64,000 nt of DNA from a virus. Under the pieces are notes generated by a model. It was given only the letters and a program-made list of their open reading frames with translations, ran no database searches and was not told where the DNA came from. The stretch covers positions 1-64,000 of the IMG/VR virus record IMGVR_UViG_3300007513_000025; one strand, given 5' to 3'. Below, one piece after another: positions 35,755 through 44,252 of this stretch (position 1 is its first letter; each line of letters starts with the position of its first letter). Both the position numbers and the translations under genes were made by a program.

Positions 35755-35970
35755 GTGGAAGATACTGTTCTAATAGATATTTGGGACATACTTAAAGCAT
35801 ATATACCAAAAAAAGAATTATCATCAGCCGCGGAACAAATTGTCAATTATTTAAATGGAGATACTACTGCTCAAGCATTAAGTGAGTTAGCAGAAAATTG
35901 TCCAGCAATTGCTCAAGCATTGGAAGAATTAAATGATATTGAGGAATTTGATGACGAAGACGACTGGTGA
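35755..35970 (+). CDS. Small acidic phage protein (71 aa)
   Basis: GTG start with a GAGGG ribosome site. Reads DIWDILKAYIPKKELSSAAEQIVNYLNGD, then acidic and helical to the end (DIEEFDDEDDW). Similar short proteins with an IWDxLKAYVPKKE-type start lie beside uvsX or uvsY in marine T4-like phages; the function is unknown to me. Could be an adaptor for the recombination proteins by context. The gap to uvsY is 3 nt. Confidence 0.65.
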   Translation: MEDTVLIDIWDILKAYIPKKELSSAAEQIVNYLNGDTTAQALSELAENCPAIAQALEELNDIEEFDDEDDW

Positions 35971-35973
35971 TAT

Positions 35974-36429
35974 ATGACTTGGTATAATAAAATAGTTCAA
36001 GACTTGAGCAATATTCCTGATGCACTTGAATATTATGAGGGTGAATTAATTGACGCTAAAAAAGACGTCAAAATAAAAGGAATATTAGAGAAAAACTCGT
36101 CTGAATTACCTGGCGTTGTAGAGCACAGGTTTAACCAGTTACAAGAGATAGAAGCGATATTACAGTTTCTAAACATCCAATTACGAAAAGTAAGACGTAA
36201 GCATTTTAAGAATTATTTAGAGAACTATCAGCGGGCCTTGACCTCCCGCGATGTTGAAAAGTATGTCGATGGAGAAGACGAGGTAATAGACCTCGAAACA
36301 ATTATAAATGAAGTCGCACTAGTGCGAAATAAATGGTTAGGAGTTATTAAGGGATTAGATGTTAAGCAGTTTCAGGTAAGTAATATAATAAGACTGAGAA
36401 CTTCAGGAATGGAGGATGTTACTGTATAA
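35974..36429 (+). CDS. uvsY: UvsY recombination mediator
   Basis: 151 aa (T4 UvsY is 137 aa). Helical protein with the C-terminal pattern YQRALTSRDVEKYVDGEDEVIDLETIINEVALVRNKWLGVIKGLD, matching the UvsY family (Y...G..D.., then a long helix of the LD.C..L/I type). UvsY loads UvsX onto ssDNA covered by gp32. Position next to uvsX and 4 kb after gp32 supports the call. Its stop codon overlaps the start of the following methyltransferase by one base. Confidence 0.8.
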   Translation: MTWYNKIVQDLSNIPDALEYYEGELIDAKKDVKIKGILEKNSSELPGVVEHRFNQLQEIEAILQFLNIQLRKVRRKHFKNYLENYQRALTSRDVEKYVDGEDEVIDLETIINEVALVRNKWLGVIKGLDVKQFQVSNIIRLRTSGMEDVTV

Positions 36430-37193
36430 TGGATGATCAAATACGACGAGCATATTATGGAGATCCAGATTCCTTAAGAGACTCCGCTAATAAATTTTTT
36501 ACAGTTGTATCACAAGATTTATTTACTAATATGTTACATGTCTGTGATTTTGGCTGTGGTGATGGATATAATACGCAATGGTGGTGTGATCAAGCACCAT
36601 ATGATGATGCGGACCCATATGCTAATCATACAAAAGTTTCAGGCATAGATTTAATAGATTCAAAAACTGATAAGTTTGATAGAATTCAAGGTGATATATT
36701 ATCAATGCCTTATAAAGATGATGAGTTTAATTTAGGTTGGTGCCATCATACTTTACAGCAATTAAAAGATCCTGTATTAGGATTAGTAGAAATGAAAAGA
36801 GTAATGACTGATTATTCGTTGCTATTCCTTACAGTTCCACAGTCTTTAGATACGGAATACAATCGTTTAAAAACTAAATTTAGTCAGTTTGATAGGGTTT
36901 TTTATACACTTCCGATATTGATAACGCATTTAGCAATGGCTGGGTGGGATTGCAGAGGTGGTTATTTTCAAAAATTAGAGAATAATCGAGACATTTGTGC
37001 AGTTGTAAAACCAATGAGAGATTGGAAAGCACCAGATGACCCATATGAGTTAAATATGTATGACTTAATGGATAGAAAAGTATTGCCAGAAAGTACAGAT
37101 GATATGATTAAATCAAAAGGCTATTTTGACGAGACTGTATTGTTACTAAAATGGATGAATGGTATGTTGACAGATTATAATATGAGGGTATAA
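36429..37193 (+). CDS. Class I SAM-dependent methyltransferase
   Basis: 254 aa. Motif I VCDFGCGDGYNTQ at ~38-50, an acidic SGIDLID (~71-77), then DILSMPYKDDEFNLGWCHHTLQQLKDPVLGLVEMKRVM, the standard motif order of Methyltransf_11 enzymes. These act on small molecules or sugars as well as proteins; the substrate is not visible. It overlaps UvsY by one base and is followed 2 nt later by an FkbM-type methyltransferase, so the pair is co-expressed. Confidence 0.85.
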   Translation: MDDQIRRAYYGDPDSLRDSANKFFTVVSQDLFTNMLHVCDFGCGDGYNTQWWCDQAPYDDADPYANHTKVSGIDLIDSKTDKFDRIQGDILSMPYKDDEFNLGWCHHTLQQLKDPVLGLVEMKRVMTDYSLLFLTVPQSLDTEYNRLKTKFSQFDRVFYTLPILITHLAMAGWDCRGGYFQKLENNRDICAVVKPMRDWKAPDDPYELNMYDLMDRKVLPESTDDMIKSKGYFDETVLLLKWMNGMLTDYNMRV

Positions 37194-37195
37194 GT

Positions 37196-38071
37196 ATGGG
37201 ATTTCCGATAATTAATACAAAAAACGTGACTGTAAAACAGTGTAAGCATGGTGATTTTGCTTATTTGAGAAGTGATACAGTAATTGGTAAAAGTTTAGAT
37301 ACTTATGGTGAATATGCTGAGACAGAACTTGCATTAGCATCTCAGTTGTTAAGACCAGGTGGTAAAGTAATAGATGTGGGTGCTAATATTGGATTACATT
37401 CTGTATTTTATAGTAAAATGGTTGGAGAAGAAGGTGAAATTTATGCATTTGAACCGAGCAATTTAAATTATTATTTTCTTGTAACTAATTTAACTCTTAA
37501 TGATGCTTTTAATGTCCAGCATCTTAAAGCGGCTATCGGAACGGAAAAACCATTATACTTGCCTATTAATACAGTGAATGATGAAATGAATCATGGAGCA
37601 TTAAAAACGTCAGCAAAAGATGGTGGTGATAATTTCGAGCAATGTGCTGTATTTCAGTTAGATGATATTGGATTAGAACAATGTAATTTAGTAAAAGTGG
37701 ATGTAGAAGGTAATGAAGTAGATGTGTTAAAAACTGGTGAGCAGTTATTTACAAATTTACGTCCTTTTATTCTGTGTGAAGCACAAGAGAATACAAAAGA
37801 ATTATTTCAACTAATTAAAGATATTGGATATGAATCATATTGGGTTCCTTCAAATAATTTTAATCCTGATAACTTTTTTGAAAGTAAAGAATGTATATTT
37901 GATGATCCAACAAGCCAAATAATTAATATTTTTGCTTATCCGAAAGAAATAGATATTGATATTACTAATTTAAAAAAGGTTAAAGGCGTCAATGATAAGT
38001 GGAAAACTCTTAAGAAAACTACGAAGAAGAAAACTAAAAAGAAAGCCAAGAAAAAAACTAAGAAGAAATAG
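37196..38071 (+). CDS. FkbM-family methyltransferase with Lys-rich tail
   Basis: 291 aa. VIDVGANIGLHSVFYSK (motif I), EIYAFEPSNLNYYFL, and the family motif VKVDVEGNEVDVLKTG near residue 165 identify an FkbM methyltransferase, which O-methylates sugars or natural products. The last ~25 residues are almost only Lys and Thr; such a tail could bind nucleic acid or anionic glycan. It follows the previous methyltransferase by 2 nt and overlaps the convergent gene at 38058 by 14 nt. Confidence 0.88.
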   Translation: MGFPIINTKNVTVKQCKHGDFAYLRSDTVIGKSLDTYGEYAETELALASQLLRPGGKVIDVGANIGLHSVFYSKMVGEEGEIYAFEPSNLNYYFLVTNLTLNDAFNVQHLKAAIGTEKPLYLPINTVNDEMNHGALKTSAKDGGDNFEQCAVFQLDDIGLEQCNLVKVDVEGNEVDVLKTGEQLFTNLRPFILCEAQENTKELFQLIKDIGYESYWVPSNNFNPDNFFESKECIFDDPTSQIINIFAYPKEIDIDITNLKKVKGVNDKWKTLKKTTKKKTKKKAKKKTKKK

Positions 38072-38636
38072 CAATTAGTTCGTTTTCAATACCTATGTTA
38101 GGTAATGGTTCTTTATCGGTAAAATCATGATAATTTGCTATTGTAAATCCATGATCCTCGAGATATTCGTATAAGTTTAATCCTAAACATTCATTAACAA
38201 AATCTCCACCAGCAGTAAATATTATTCCGCCTTGTAGTACAACATTACGCATTGCGTAGTCTATAGAGAACATTCTTAACTCGGGAGTCCATCTAAAATC
38301 TCCTGCATCAACATTGCAGAATCCAAGATTCATATTTTCTAAATCATATATGTCCTTTTCAATAATATTTGGATGATTGAGAGGATTCCATAAATCTATC
38401 CCAATACAGCGATCGCCATATTGCCTATACAATATGTCAAAACTAATGCCAAAATTAGTGCCCATTTGCATATATTTCCCGTAGGCAGGTTTTAGCATTC
38501 CGTGTAATACGTGTTCAAACATAAAACAAGATTTAGACATGTATCCGTGATTGTGCCCTTCTACCCCAACATCCCTAAACCAAAAATCAAAGCATTCTTG
38601 GGATTTCTGCGTGATTTGGGATTCAGTGAGATTCAT
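38058..38636 (-). CDS. Unknown protein, possibly methyltransferase-fold
   Basis: 192 aa. A strand-loop-strand YMQMGTNFGISFDILYRQYGDRCIGIDLWNP (~56-84) looks like a degenerate SAM-binding Rossmann start (motif I then acidic IDL), and NVVLQGGIIFTAGGD resembles the following strand. No catalytic motif is clear. It is on the minus strand with a leaderless-type late box, unlike its rightward neighbours, and so probably belongs to late expression. Confidence 0.5.
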   Translation of the reverse strand: MNLTESQITQKSQECFDFWFRDVGVEGHNHGYMSKSCFMFEHVLHGMLKPAYGKYMQMGTNFGISFDILYRQYGDRCIGIDLWNPLNHPNIIEKDIYDLENMNLGFCNVDAGDFRWTPELRMFSIDYAMRNVVLQGGIIFTAGGDFVNECLGLNLYEYLEDHGFTIANYHDFTDKEPLPNIGIENELIAISS

Positions 38637-38641
38637 ATGAA

Positions 38642-38649
38642 TATTTATG
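38642..38649 (-). promoter_or_regulatory. Late box CATAAATA (minus), 5 nt before ATG 38636
   Basis: Reads CATAAATA-TTCAT-ATG on the minus strand. Leaderless class. Confidence 0.65.
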
Positions 38650-38891
38650 AATACCCCAAATACCCTACAAAATATAGGGTTAATTATATATAAATTTTAT
38701 AAAAAATCAGTGATTTCAGTAAGTCATTGATTTCATTGACTTTTTTTCTTCAATGATTTCAACCACTTATCAGAATATCAGAAATTTGTGATTCTTCAAT
38801 GAAATCAAGCACTTACAGGCACGAAAAGAGTGACAAATCTGAGTAATATGTTAGAGTAGTATTGTAAGTTAAGAAACAGAGAGTTACCCAA
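38650..38891. other. Divergent intergenic region with repeated motifs
   Basis: 242 bp without a gene, the longest such stretch in the window. Holds a hairpin (ACCCTA 38662-38667 with TAGGGT 38675-38680), the repeat cluster described separately, and a weak GTGACA-16-TAGAGT sigma70-like pair starting at 38830 that could serve the rightward genes. Candidate regulatory region or replication origin; nothing proves either. Confidence 0.45.
38711..38816. repeat. Iteron-like cluster of TGATTTCA
   Basis: TGATTTCA at 38711-38718, 38728-38735 and 38754-38761, and its reverse complement at 38800-38807. Two imperfect 22-nt direct repeats (38749-38770 and 38795-38816) start with CTTCAATGA and end with CACTTA, differing at four positions. 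Confidence 0.75.
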
Positions 38892-39146
38892 GTGTTAGAT
38901 CAAGGCTGTTTTAAAATTTTATACCGCGAACCCATAATGGGCGGTGCTCGGGTTTTTACATCCGCCAGTACTGCCACCCTAATGGATGCGGTTGCGGAAT
39001 TTAACCTGCTCAAGGGCGGGTTTGATACACCCCTTACTGTTGAACGGTATGGGATCGAAGGCAAACTGACGCATCGCTGGAACATGGATGGCCGTTATGG
39101 CGTCCCAAGATGCACAGTTGAAACCAACCACCACTCACAGAGATAA
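38892..39146 (+). CDS. Small protein of unknown function (84 aa)
   Basis: GTG start; a later ATG (MGGARVF, near 38937) is possible. Reads FKILYREPIMGGARVFTSASTATLMDAVAEFNLLKGGFDTPLTVERYG, suggesting a small alpha/beta fold. No family recognised. It opens a three-gene group (with 39153 and 39560) whose base composition and codons are clearly richer in G and C than in the neighbouring genes, more like gp32. Confidence 0.55.
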   Translation: MLDQGCFKILYREPIMGGARVFTSASTATLMDAVAEFNLLKGGFDTPLTVERYGIEGKLTHRWNMDGRYGVPRCTVETNHHSQR

Positions 39147-39152
39147 GGCACA

Positions 39153-39536
39153 ATGGCTTATATTACCACAGCAGAAGTTCGAGAGATTCGAAATGCTCTC
39201 AAAGAAGAGTTTGGACCCGATTTGAAATTTGGAGTAAAGAAGGAACATTATTCCTCAGTCAAAGTCACCATCAAGAAAGGCAATGTCGATTTTTCCGATA
39301 TAATGCGCGAAGGTGATAATGGCTATGCCCAAATCAATCAGTATCATACTTACCAGTATGGTAAACATGCTAACCTCTTTGATGACATTGTTGATGTTAT
39401 CAAGAAGGCTCCCGGAAAAGCAGAAGGTGGCCGGGAATGGTTCGATGAAAGTGATGCGATGGTGGATTATTTCCACACCGCTTTTTACTTCAACCTCGAA
39501 GTAGGGAACTACAGTAAACCCTACGAATTAGTTTAA
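39153..39536 (+). CDS. LPD29-like domain protein
   Basis: 127 aa. ITTAEVREIRNALKEEFGPDLKFGVKKEHYSSVKVTIKKGNVDFSDI resembles the LPD29 domain (large polyvalent protein-associated domain 29), found as single small proteins or fused in large mobile-element polyproteins. The domain has no proven function. The C-terminus has EWFDESDAMVDYFHTAFYFNLEVG. It lies 6 nt after the previous gene and 23 nt before an AAA+ ATPase and shares their GC-richer codons. Confidence 0.6.
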   Translation: MAYITTAEVREIRNALKEEFGPDLKFGVKKEHYSSVKVTIKKGNVDFSDIMREGDNGYAQINQYHTYQYGKHANLFDDIVDVIKKAPGKAEGGREWFDESDAMVDYFHTAFYFNLEVGNYSKPYELV

Positions 39537-39559
39537 CCAACGACACGCAGGAGCGAATT

Positions 39560-40624
39560 ATGTCACAAGAATATGTTTCAGTCACGAAGGGATACCACGC
39601 AGATGCACCCGGTGGGATAGTTGAAGATGTAGTATTCCCATTGGTCCGCGATTATAAAGTGGGCAAAAAAGGTGGGTACATCACAGTTGATGGAACTGGC
39701 AACCCTGCCTACCCTCAGCGGAATATCCGTGTAAAGGTCGATTCCCCACTTCATTATGAGCGTGTGGGTGAGTCAGTAGCGGAAGACGCGGCCGCCAAGA
39801 TGGTTGGCAACCCTGTTGAAGCGGGTGAGAGTGATGACGAAGTAATGTCTCGCATTTCGGAACGATTTGAGATCTTGGGCAGTATGACCCAAGCCACAAT
39901 TGACGGTGATGTCCGAGCAATGATCGTAACAGGCCCTCCAGGGGTTGGTAAGTCCTACATTGTGGAAACCACTCTTGAGAAAGCCGTATTGTTCGACAAG
40001 ATTGCTGGTAAGAAGATACGTTATGACGTAGTCAAAGGCGCGATGACTGCCCTTGGACTTTACGCCAAACTGTATGAGTACAGTGATGCCAACAATGTGC
40101 TGGTGTTTGATGACTGTGACACAGTATTGTTTGATGACTTGTCACTCAACATACTGAAAGCGGCATTGGACTCAGGTAAGAGACGCCGAATCCACTGGAA
40201 TGCTGATAGTGCCAAACTGAGAGCAGAAGGGATTCCAAATCACTTCGACTTTAATGGCTCAGCGATCTTTATCACGAACGTGAAGTTTGAGAACGTCCGG
40301 AGCAAAAAGGTGAAAGATCACTTGGACGCACTTCAGTCACGTTGCCATTACCTGGATTTGACGCTCGACACAATGCGCGACAAAATACTCCGTATTAAGG
40401 ACATTGCCAAGAACGGTGAACTGTTCGCAGGGTACGGATTTAAATCTTCCGTCCAAGATGAGATTTTGGACTTTATGGAAGAAAACAAGGACAGGCTTCG
40501 GGAAATGAGCCTGCGTATGGCACTGAAGATTGGTGACCTGCGTAAAATGTCGAAAGACAACTGGAAGCGCCTAGCCGAGACAACGGTTATGACCCGCGTC
40601 AACAAGCAGGCGTCGGCTAATTAG
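39560..40624 (+). CDS. AAA+ family ATPase
   Basis: 354 aa with an AGGAG ribosome site. Walker A GPPGVGKS at 125-132, Walker B VLVFDDCD near 180-187, and a sensor-like AIFITNVKF strand (~233) fit a single AAA+ domain; the N-terminal 100 residues are not recognised. Its partner is unknown, though a role in remodelling replication or host complexes is possible. A strong terminator follows, so the three genes from 38892 form a closed unit. Codons are GC-rich relative to the neighbours. Confidence 0.8.
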   Translation: MSQEYVSVTKGYHADAPGGIVEDVVFPLVRDYKVGKKGGYITVDGTGNPAYPQRNIRVKVDSPLHYERVGESVAEDAAAKMVGNPVEAGESDDEVMSRISERFEILGSMTQATIDGDVRAMIVTGPPGVGKSYIVETTLEKAVLFDKIAGKKIRYDVVKGAMTALGLYAKLYEYSDANNVLVFDDCDTVLFDDLSLNILKAALDSGKRRRIHWNADSAKLRAEGIPNHFDFNGSAIFITNVKFENVRSKKVKDHLDALQSRCHYLDLTLDTMRDKILRIKDIAKNGELFAGYGFKSSVQDEILDFMEENKDRLREMSLRMALKIGDLRKMSKDNWKRLAETTVMTRVNKQASAN

Positions 40625-40688
40625 AATAATAAAAATTTCCTAAAAGATACTTTAGTCTCGCTCCAACTATAAGTATCTATAAGCTTGG

Positions 40689-40714
40689 GGAGGCCTAACC
40701 GGGCCTCCTTTTTT
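40689..40714 (+). terminator. Rho-independent terminator after AAA+ ATPase
   Basis: GGAGGCC (40689-40695) pairs with GGCCTCC (40702-40708), followed by six T (40709-40714). The longest frame of the next gene begins within it, so the ATG at 40721 is preferred. Confidence 0.9.
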
Positions 40715-40720
40715 ATTGAT

Positions 40721-41671
40721 ATGAATTATAATTGCTGGAAAGTTTCTATAGAAAACGATAGTATTCATGTGAAGATACCTGAGTTCGATTTAGAGCAATG
40801 GGGTACTGCGTATGTTCAAAAAATATCACAGCAATTTTTTGATCATGTTAAAGAAGCGGCACAAAATGTTTATTATGATTCAGCAGAAAATTCATGGATT
40901 TTTAGTTTAAGCGAACTCAATTTACTTTTTATTGCTAATTATTTGCGTAATAATGATATGCAAGAAGATGTTATTTTTGATGATGATGTTTATTATTATT
41001 TAGATGAGATAGAAAAAGTACAATCAGAAATTCACAATCATCTTATTCAGTTAGATTTTGTTAATGGCAAACCAATTATGAAAAATGCCAGTGATGAATT
41101 GATAGAATATCTTAAACAAAATGAAATTATTAATGTATGGCAATTAATAGACAAATCTATCGAGTTATGTTATGGATTAAGTAGTAACGTTTTAAACTTG
41201 TTAAATGATTCAGTAGAGCATACAATGCTCAATAATCAATATGTGACATTGTTTACTGGCAGTAAAAATGAACGCTCTAAACTTGAGCAAATTATACAAT
41301 ATGCCTTAAAGTATAAGAGAACACCTATAGTATTCTACAAGCCAGATAATAGTCAAGATCCTAATTTAGGACACTATAGTGAATTAGTAACCAAAGTAGT
41401 TAATAGATTAATAGACAAAAGTAAAATTGGTGTAGTATTAGTACCACCTAACCACAAAATGAAGTCTAATTGTGATGTTTACTACAGTTATTCAATACAA
41501 ACATTGATACAGAGTAACATTAAACCACAATTGATATTCTTTACACGAATGGTAAATGAGAATAGTTTTAACATTTTAATTGACCAAATACCCAAAGTAT
41601 GTTATTATAGTAATATAAAATCAAAGGAAGGAATGGTTGGGCCTGGTCAGAATTACTATGCCAAAGTGTAA
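40721..41671 (+). CDS. Unknown protein upstream of uvsW
   Basis: 316 aa from ATG 40721. Starts NYNCWKVSIENDSIHVKIPEFDLEQWG; the middle has YVTLFTGSKNERSKLEQIIQYALKYKRTPIVFYKPD and the C-terminus has QTLIQSNIKPQLIFFTRM, suggesting alternate beta strands and helices. No motif of a known family is clear to me. It overlaps uvsW by 14 nt, and the uvsW promoter lies in its 3' part, so a role in DNA repair or replication is possible. No good ribosome site precedes the ATG. Confidence 0.65.
   Translation: MNYNCWKVSIENDSIHVKIPEFDLEQWGTAYVQKISQQFFDHVKEAAQNVYYDSAENSWIFSLSELNLLFIANYLRNNDMQEDVIFDDDVYYYLDEIEKVQSEIHNHLIQLDFVNGKPIMKNASDELIEYLKQNEIINVWQLIDKSIELCYGLSSNVLNLLNDSVEHTMLNNQYVTLFTGSKNERSKLEQIIQYALKYKRTPIVFYKPDNSQDPNLGHYSELVTKVVNRLIDKSKIGVVLVPPNHKMKSNCDVYYSYSIQTLIQSNIKPQLIFFTRMVNENSFNILIDQIPKVCYYSNIKSKEGMVGPGQNYYAKV
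41580..41608 (+). promoter_or_regulatory. Sigma70-like promoter TTGACC-17-TATTAT for uvsW
   Basis: -35 at 41580-41585 and -10 at 41603-41608 with a 17-nt spacer, 49 nt before the uvsW ATG. Inside the upstream coding region. Confidence 0.5.
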
Positions 41672-43106
41672 ATTATATTTAAAAGATGAAGTAAATTGCA
41701 AATTTGAGGGTTTAGATTTAACAGATAGACGAAAGTTATCTAATAAGTTTAAATTCGATATCCCACATGCGCGATTTATGCCAGCGGTTCGTTTAGGGCG
41801 TTGGGATGGCAAAGTAAGTTTCTTTCAATTAGGTGGTAGCACGTTTATCAACCTCTTGCCAGATATATTAGATGACATTTCTAATTATAAAATTGATTTA
41901 ATAGATTATCGCAAGCCAGTTGATTTAGCATTTGAACCAGTAACTGAAGTTAGTTACAGTCATGTCAAGTGGCCAAAAAAGCATACGCATGAAGGGCAAC
42001 CTATTGTATTGCGAGATTATCAAGTAGAAGTTATTAATAACTTTTTACAATCCCCACATGCTATACAAGAAGTTGCTACAGGTGCTGGTAAGACACTTGT
42101 TACAGCAATACTCAGCCATAAGTGTGAAGTATATGGCCGGACTATAGTTATAGTACCTAATAAAAGTTTAGTGACGCAAACAGAAGAAGACTACATTAAT
42201 CTGGGATTAGATGTGGGCGTGTTCTATGGAGATAGAAAAGAGTTTGGTCGCACTCATACTATTTGTACTTGGCAATCCCTTAACATACTGATGAAGCGTA
42301 CTCGCAATGCTCAAGTGGATATAACGTTTGGAGACTTTATAGAGGACGTTTGCTGTGTGATAGTGGATGAGGTACATCAGAGTAAGGCAGACGTGCTCAA
42401 GCAGTTATTGACTCAGCAGTTGTCCCACGTGCCTATACGTTGGGGATTAACTGGAACTATACCTAAGGAGCAATTCGAATGGATGTCACTGCGTGTTAGC
42501 ATAGGGGAAGTAGTCAATAGGGTGGCCGCTGTCGATTTGCAGGAGAAGGGCGTTCTGGCAAACTGTCACGTGAATATCGTGCAGTTACAGGATTATGGTG
42601 AGTATAATAACTATCAAAGCGAGTTAAAGTATTTGCTCACCAACGAGGATAGAGTATCGTATATAGGCGAGTTTTTAAACGATGTTAAAGAGAGTGGCAA
42701 TACACTTATACTCGTAGATAGAATTAGTGCTGGCAAAGCAATACAATTAAAATTAAAGGATAGTGTATTCATTAGTGGTGCTACAAAAGCAGATGAGCGT
42801 AAAGAGCATTATGATGAAATACGTACAGCAGAAGCAAAAATTATTATAGCAACGTATGGTGTTGCGGCAGTTGGAATTAACATCCCACGAATATTCAATC
42901 TTGTGTTAATAGAACCAGGTAAGAGTTTTGTGCGGGTTATACAGAGCATCGGGCGTGGCGTCCGTAAAGCAGAAGATAAGGACTTTGTACAAATATGGGA
43001 TATAACGAGTACTTGTAAGTTTGCAAAACGCCACTTAACAAAAAGGAAAAGATTTTATAGGGAGGCAGAATATCCATTTACAGTAGATAAAATTAACTGG
43101 CAGTAG
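41658..43106 (+). CDS. uvsW: UvsW helicase
   Basis: 482 aa from ATG 41658 (an earlier TTG gives 489). Superfamily 2 helicase: LRDYQVEVI (Q-like region), Walker A ATGAGKT at 140-146, DEVH at 237-240, GLTGTIP (motif III), and GVAAVGINIPR, QSIGRGVRK (motifs V and VI). UvsW unwinds branched DNA and R-loops, helping the change from origin- to recombination-driven replication. T4 UvsW is 503 aa. The gene after it opens with a late box. Confidence 0.94.
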   Translation: MPKCKLYLKDEVNCKFEGLDLTDRRKLSNKFKFDIPHARFMPAVRLGRWDGKVSFFQLGGSTFINLLPDILDDISNYKIDLIDYRKPVDLAFEPVTEVSYSHVKWPKKHTHEGQPIVLRDYQVEVINNFLQSPHAIQEVATGAGKTLVTAILSHKCEVYGRTIVIVPNKSLVTQTEEDYINLGLDVGVFYGDRKEFGRTHTICTWQSLNILMKRTRNAQVDITFGDFIEDVCCVIVDEVHQSKADVLKQLLTQQLSHVPIRWGLTGTIPKEQFEWMSLRVSIGEVVNRVAAVDLQEKGVLANCHVNIVQLQDYGEYNNYQSELKYLLTNEDRVSYIGEFLNDVKESGNTLILVDRISAGKAIQLKLKDSVFISGATKADERKEHYDEIRTAEAKIIIATYGVAAVGINIPRIFNLVLIEPGKSFVRVIQSIGRGVRKAEDKDFVQIWDITSTCKFAKRHLTKRKRFYREAEYPFTVDKINWQ

Positions 43107-43107
43107 T

Positions 43108-43115
43108 GCTAAATA
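43108..43115 (+). promoter_or_regulatory. Late box GCTAAATA, 5 nt before ATG 43121
   Basis: Gap TTGGC before the ATG. Chooses ATG 43121 over the earlier in-frame codon at 43106. Confidence 0.65.
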
Positions 43116-43120
43116 TTGGC

Positions 43121-43729
43121 ATGAGTACACAAGTGAGTGATCTTTATAAGAAACATCACGAAGTGTCCAAAGACATCAAATCTATTCAAGAATCTATTAA
43201 GGACCTTACGGAAGAGTTGGATAAGGCCAAAGCCGAGAACAAGGGATTACAGTCTGAGATTATTTTATTAGTGAAGCAAATTGCATCATTAGAAAAAATA
43301 GTTGATACTTTAAACCTTGCTCAAAAGTTAAAAGATCAAAAAGACGAACAAGATGCGAAAGCAAATGTTAAAACTGGACCAGCAGTATCGGTACCACCAC
43401 CAATGCCATACGCTACACCTAAACCAGTGCCACCAGGCAGTCCACCTGGCACTAGTTATGCAACCGGAACAGTTGCACCAGGTATAGCACCGAGAGCAAA
43501 TACTACAGTTAAAAGTGCTGGAAGTGTAGATAGTAATAATACGTCAACAGGTACGCCAGCAGATCCAAAAAAAGAACCTTATTGGATTAATGATTCTGCT
43601 AAAGGTATTGTACGAAATCCCAAATATGTAAATCCCGGTGATGCTAAACAAAAGGGGAAAGATGTTATGACTAAACCTGACGATCTTAAAGAAGACGAAG
43701 GGACAGGAGAGCAAATCCCACCTTTTTAA
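43121..43729 (+). CDS. Coiled-coil protein with Pro/Thr-rich tail
   Basis: 202 aa. Residues 1-80 form a heptad-rich coiled coil (VSKDIKSIQESIKDLTEELDKAKAENKGLQSEI); from ~85 on it is Pro/Gly/Thr-rich with VPPPMPYATPKPVPPGSPPG. No enzyme motif. The layout suits a rod-like structural or scaffolding protein, and the leaderless-type late box supports late expression although it sits among replication genes. Confidence 0.6.
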   Translation: MSTQVSDLYKKHHEVSKDIKSIQESIKDLTEELDKAKAENKGLQSEIILLVKQIASLEKIVDTLNLAQKLKDQKDEQDAKANVKTGPAVSVPPPMPYATPKPVPPGSPPGTSYATGTVAPGIAPRANTTVKSAGSVDSNNTSTGTPADPKKEPYWINDSAKGIVRNPKYVNPGDAKQKGKDVMTKPDDLKEDEGTGEQIPPF

Positions 43730-43751
43730 TCAATTAACAAAAGGAAATCAA

Positions 43752-44252
43752 TTGAGAATTTTAACATTAGATAATAAGTCGTTTGCTATGAACGAAATGC
43801 CTGAAAAGGTAGATGATGTTCGTTTTTGTATATTGGACAATAGTAATCCACAGGACCCAGATTACTTTTTTATTCCCTTAATATTTTTAGAGAGTTTTAA
43901 TGCGCCAGCACTAGTAATTCAATTGGGGAAAGATAAAATAATGATGCCAGTTGATTGGCATATTGTAGTGGGAAGTCCTGAAGTGGGTGATTTGGAAGTT
44001 TTGCCCTTAACAAGTGTAAATGATAGAGGTTTTGAAGCATTTTTATATAATTGTTTGAGTGGATATATGCATGAGTATAGAGAAATTGATATTGTAGATA
44101 TCTATACAGAAGTTAAATGGTATTTTCCAAAACTTAAAACAGGACAATTATTAGCAATACCATTAAACGATAATCCAAAACCCCAATGTGCATATTTTGT
44201 AAGCGAAATTAATAAACAATCAGAGGTAATAGATGTTAACCAAGTAATGTAA
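43752..44252 (+). CDS. Conserved phage protein of unknown function
   Basis: 166 aa, TTG start with an AAAGGAAA ribosome site 5 nt upstream. Reads CILDNSNPQDPDYFFIPLIFLESFNAPALVIQLGKDKIMMPVDWHIVVGSPEVGDLEVLPLTSVNDRGFEAF, a beta-rich protein I associate with a widely conserved but unassigned family in marine T4-like phages. It is followed without gap (base 44252 shared) by the GT42/DUF115-like gene and gp62. Its role is not known. Confidence 0.65.
   Translation: MRILTLDNKSFAMNEMPEKVDDVRFCILDNSNPQDPDYFFIPLIFLESFNAPALVIQLGKDKIMMPVDWHIVVGSPEVGDLEVLPLTSVNDRGFEAFLYNCLSGYMHEYREIDIVDIYTEVKWYFPKLKTGQLLAIPLNDNPKPQCAYFVSEINKQSEVIDVNQVM

Noticed and set aside
38662-38680. tRNA-like or small RNA gene in the 38.65-38.89 kb gap
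   Set aside because: One short hairpin only; no cloverleaf, anticodon arm or terminator.
40685-40720. Longer start of the gene at 40721
   Set aside because: Falls within a strong terminator.
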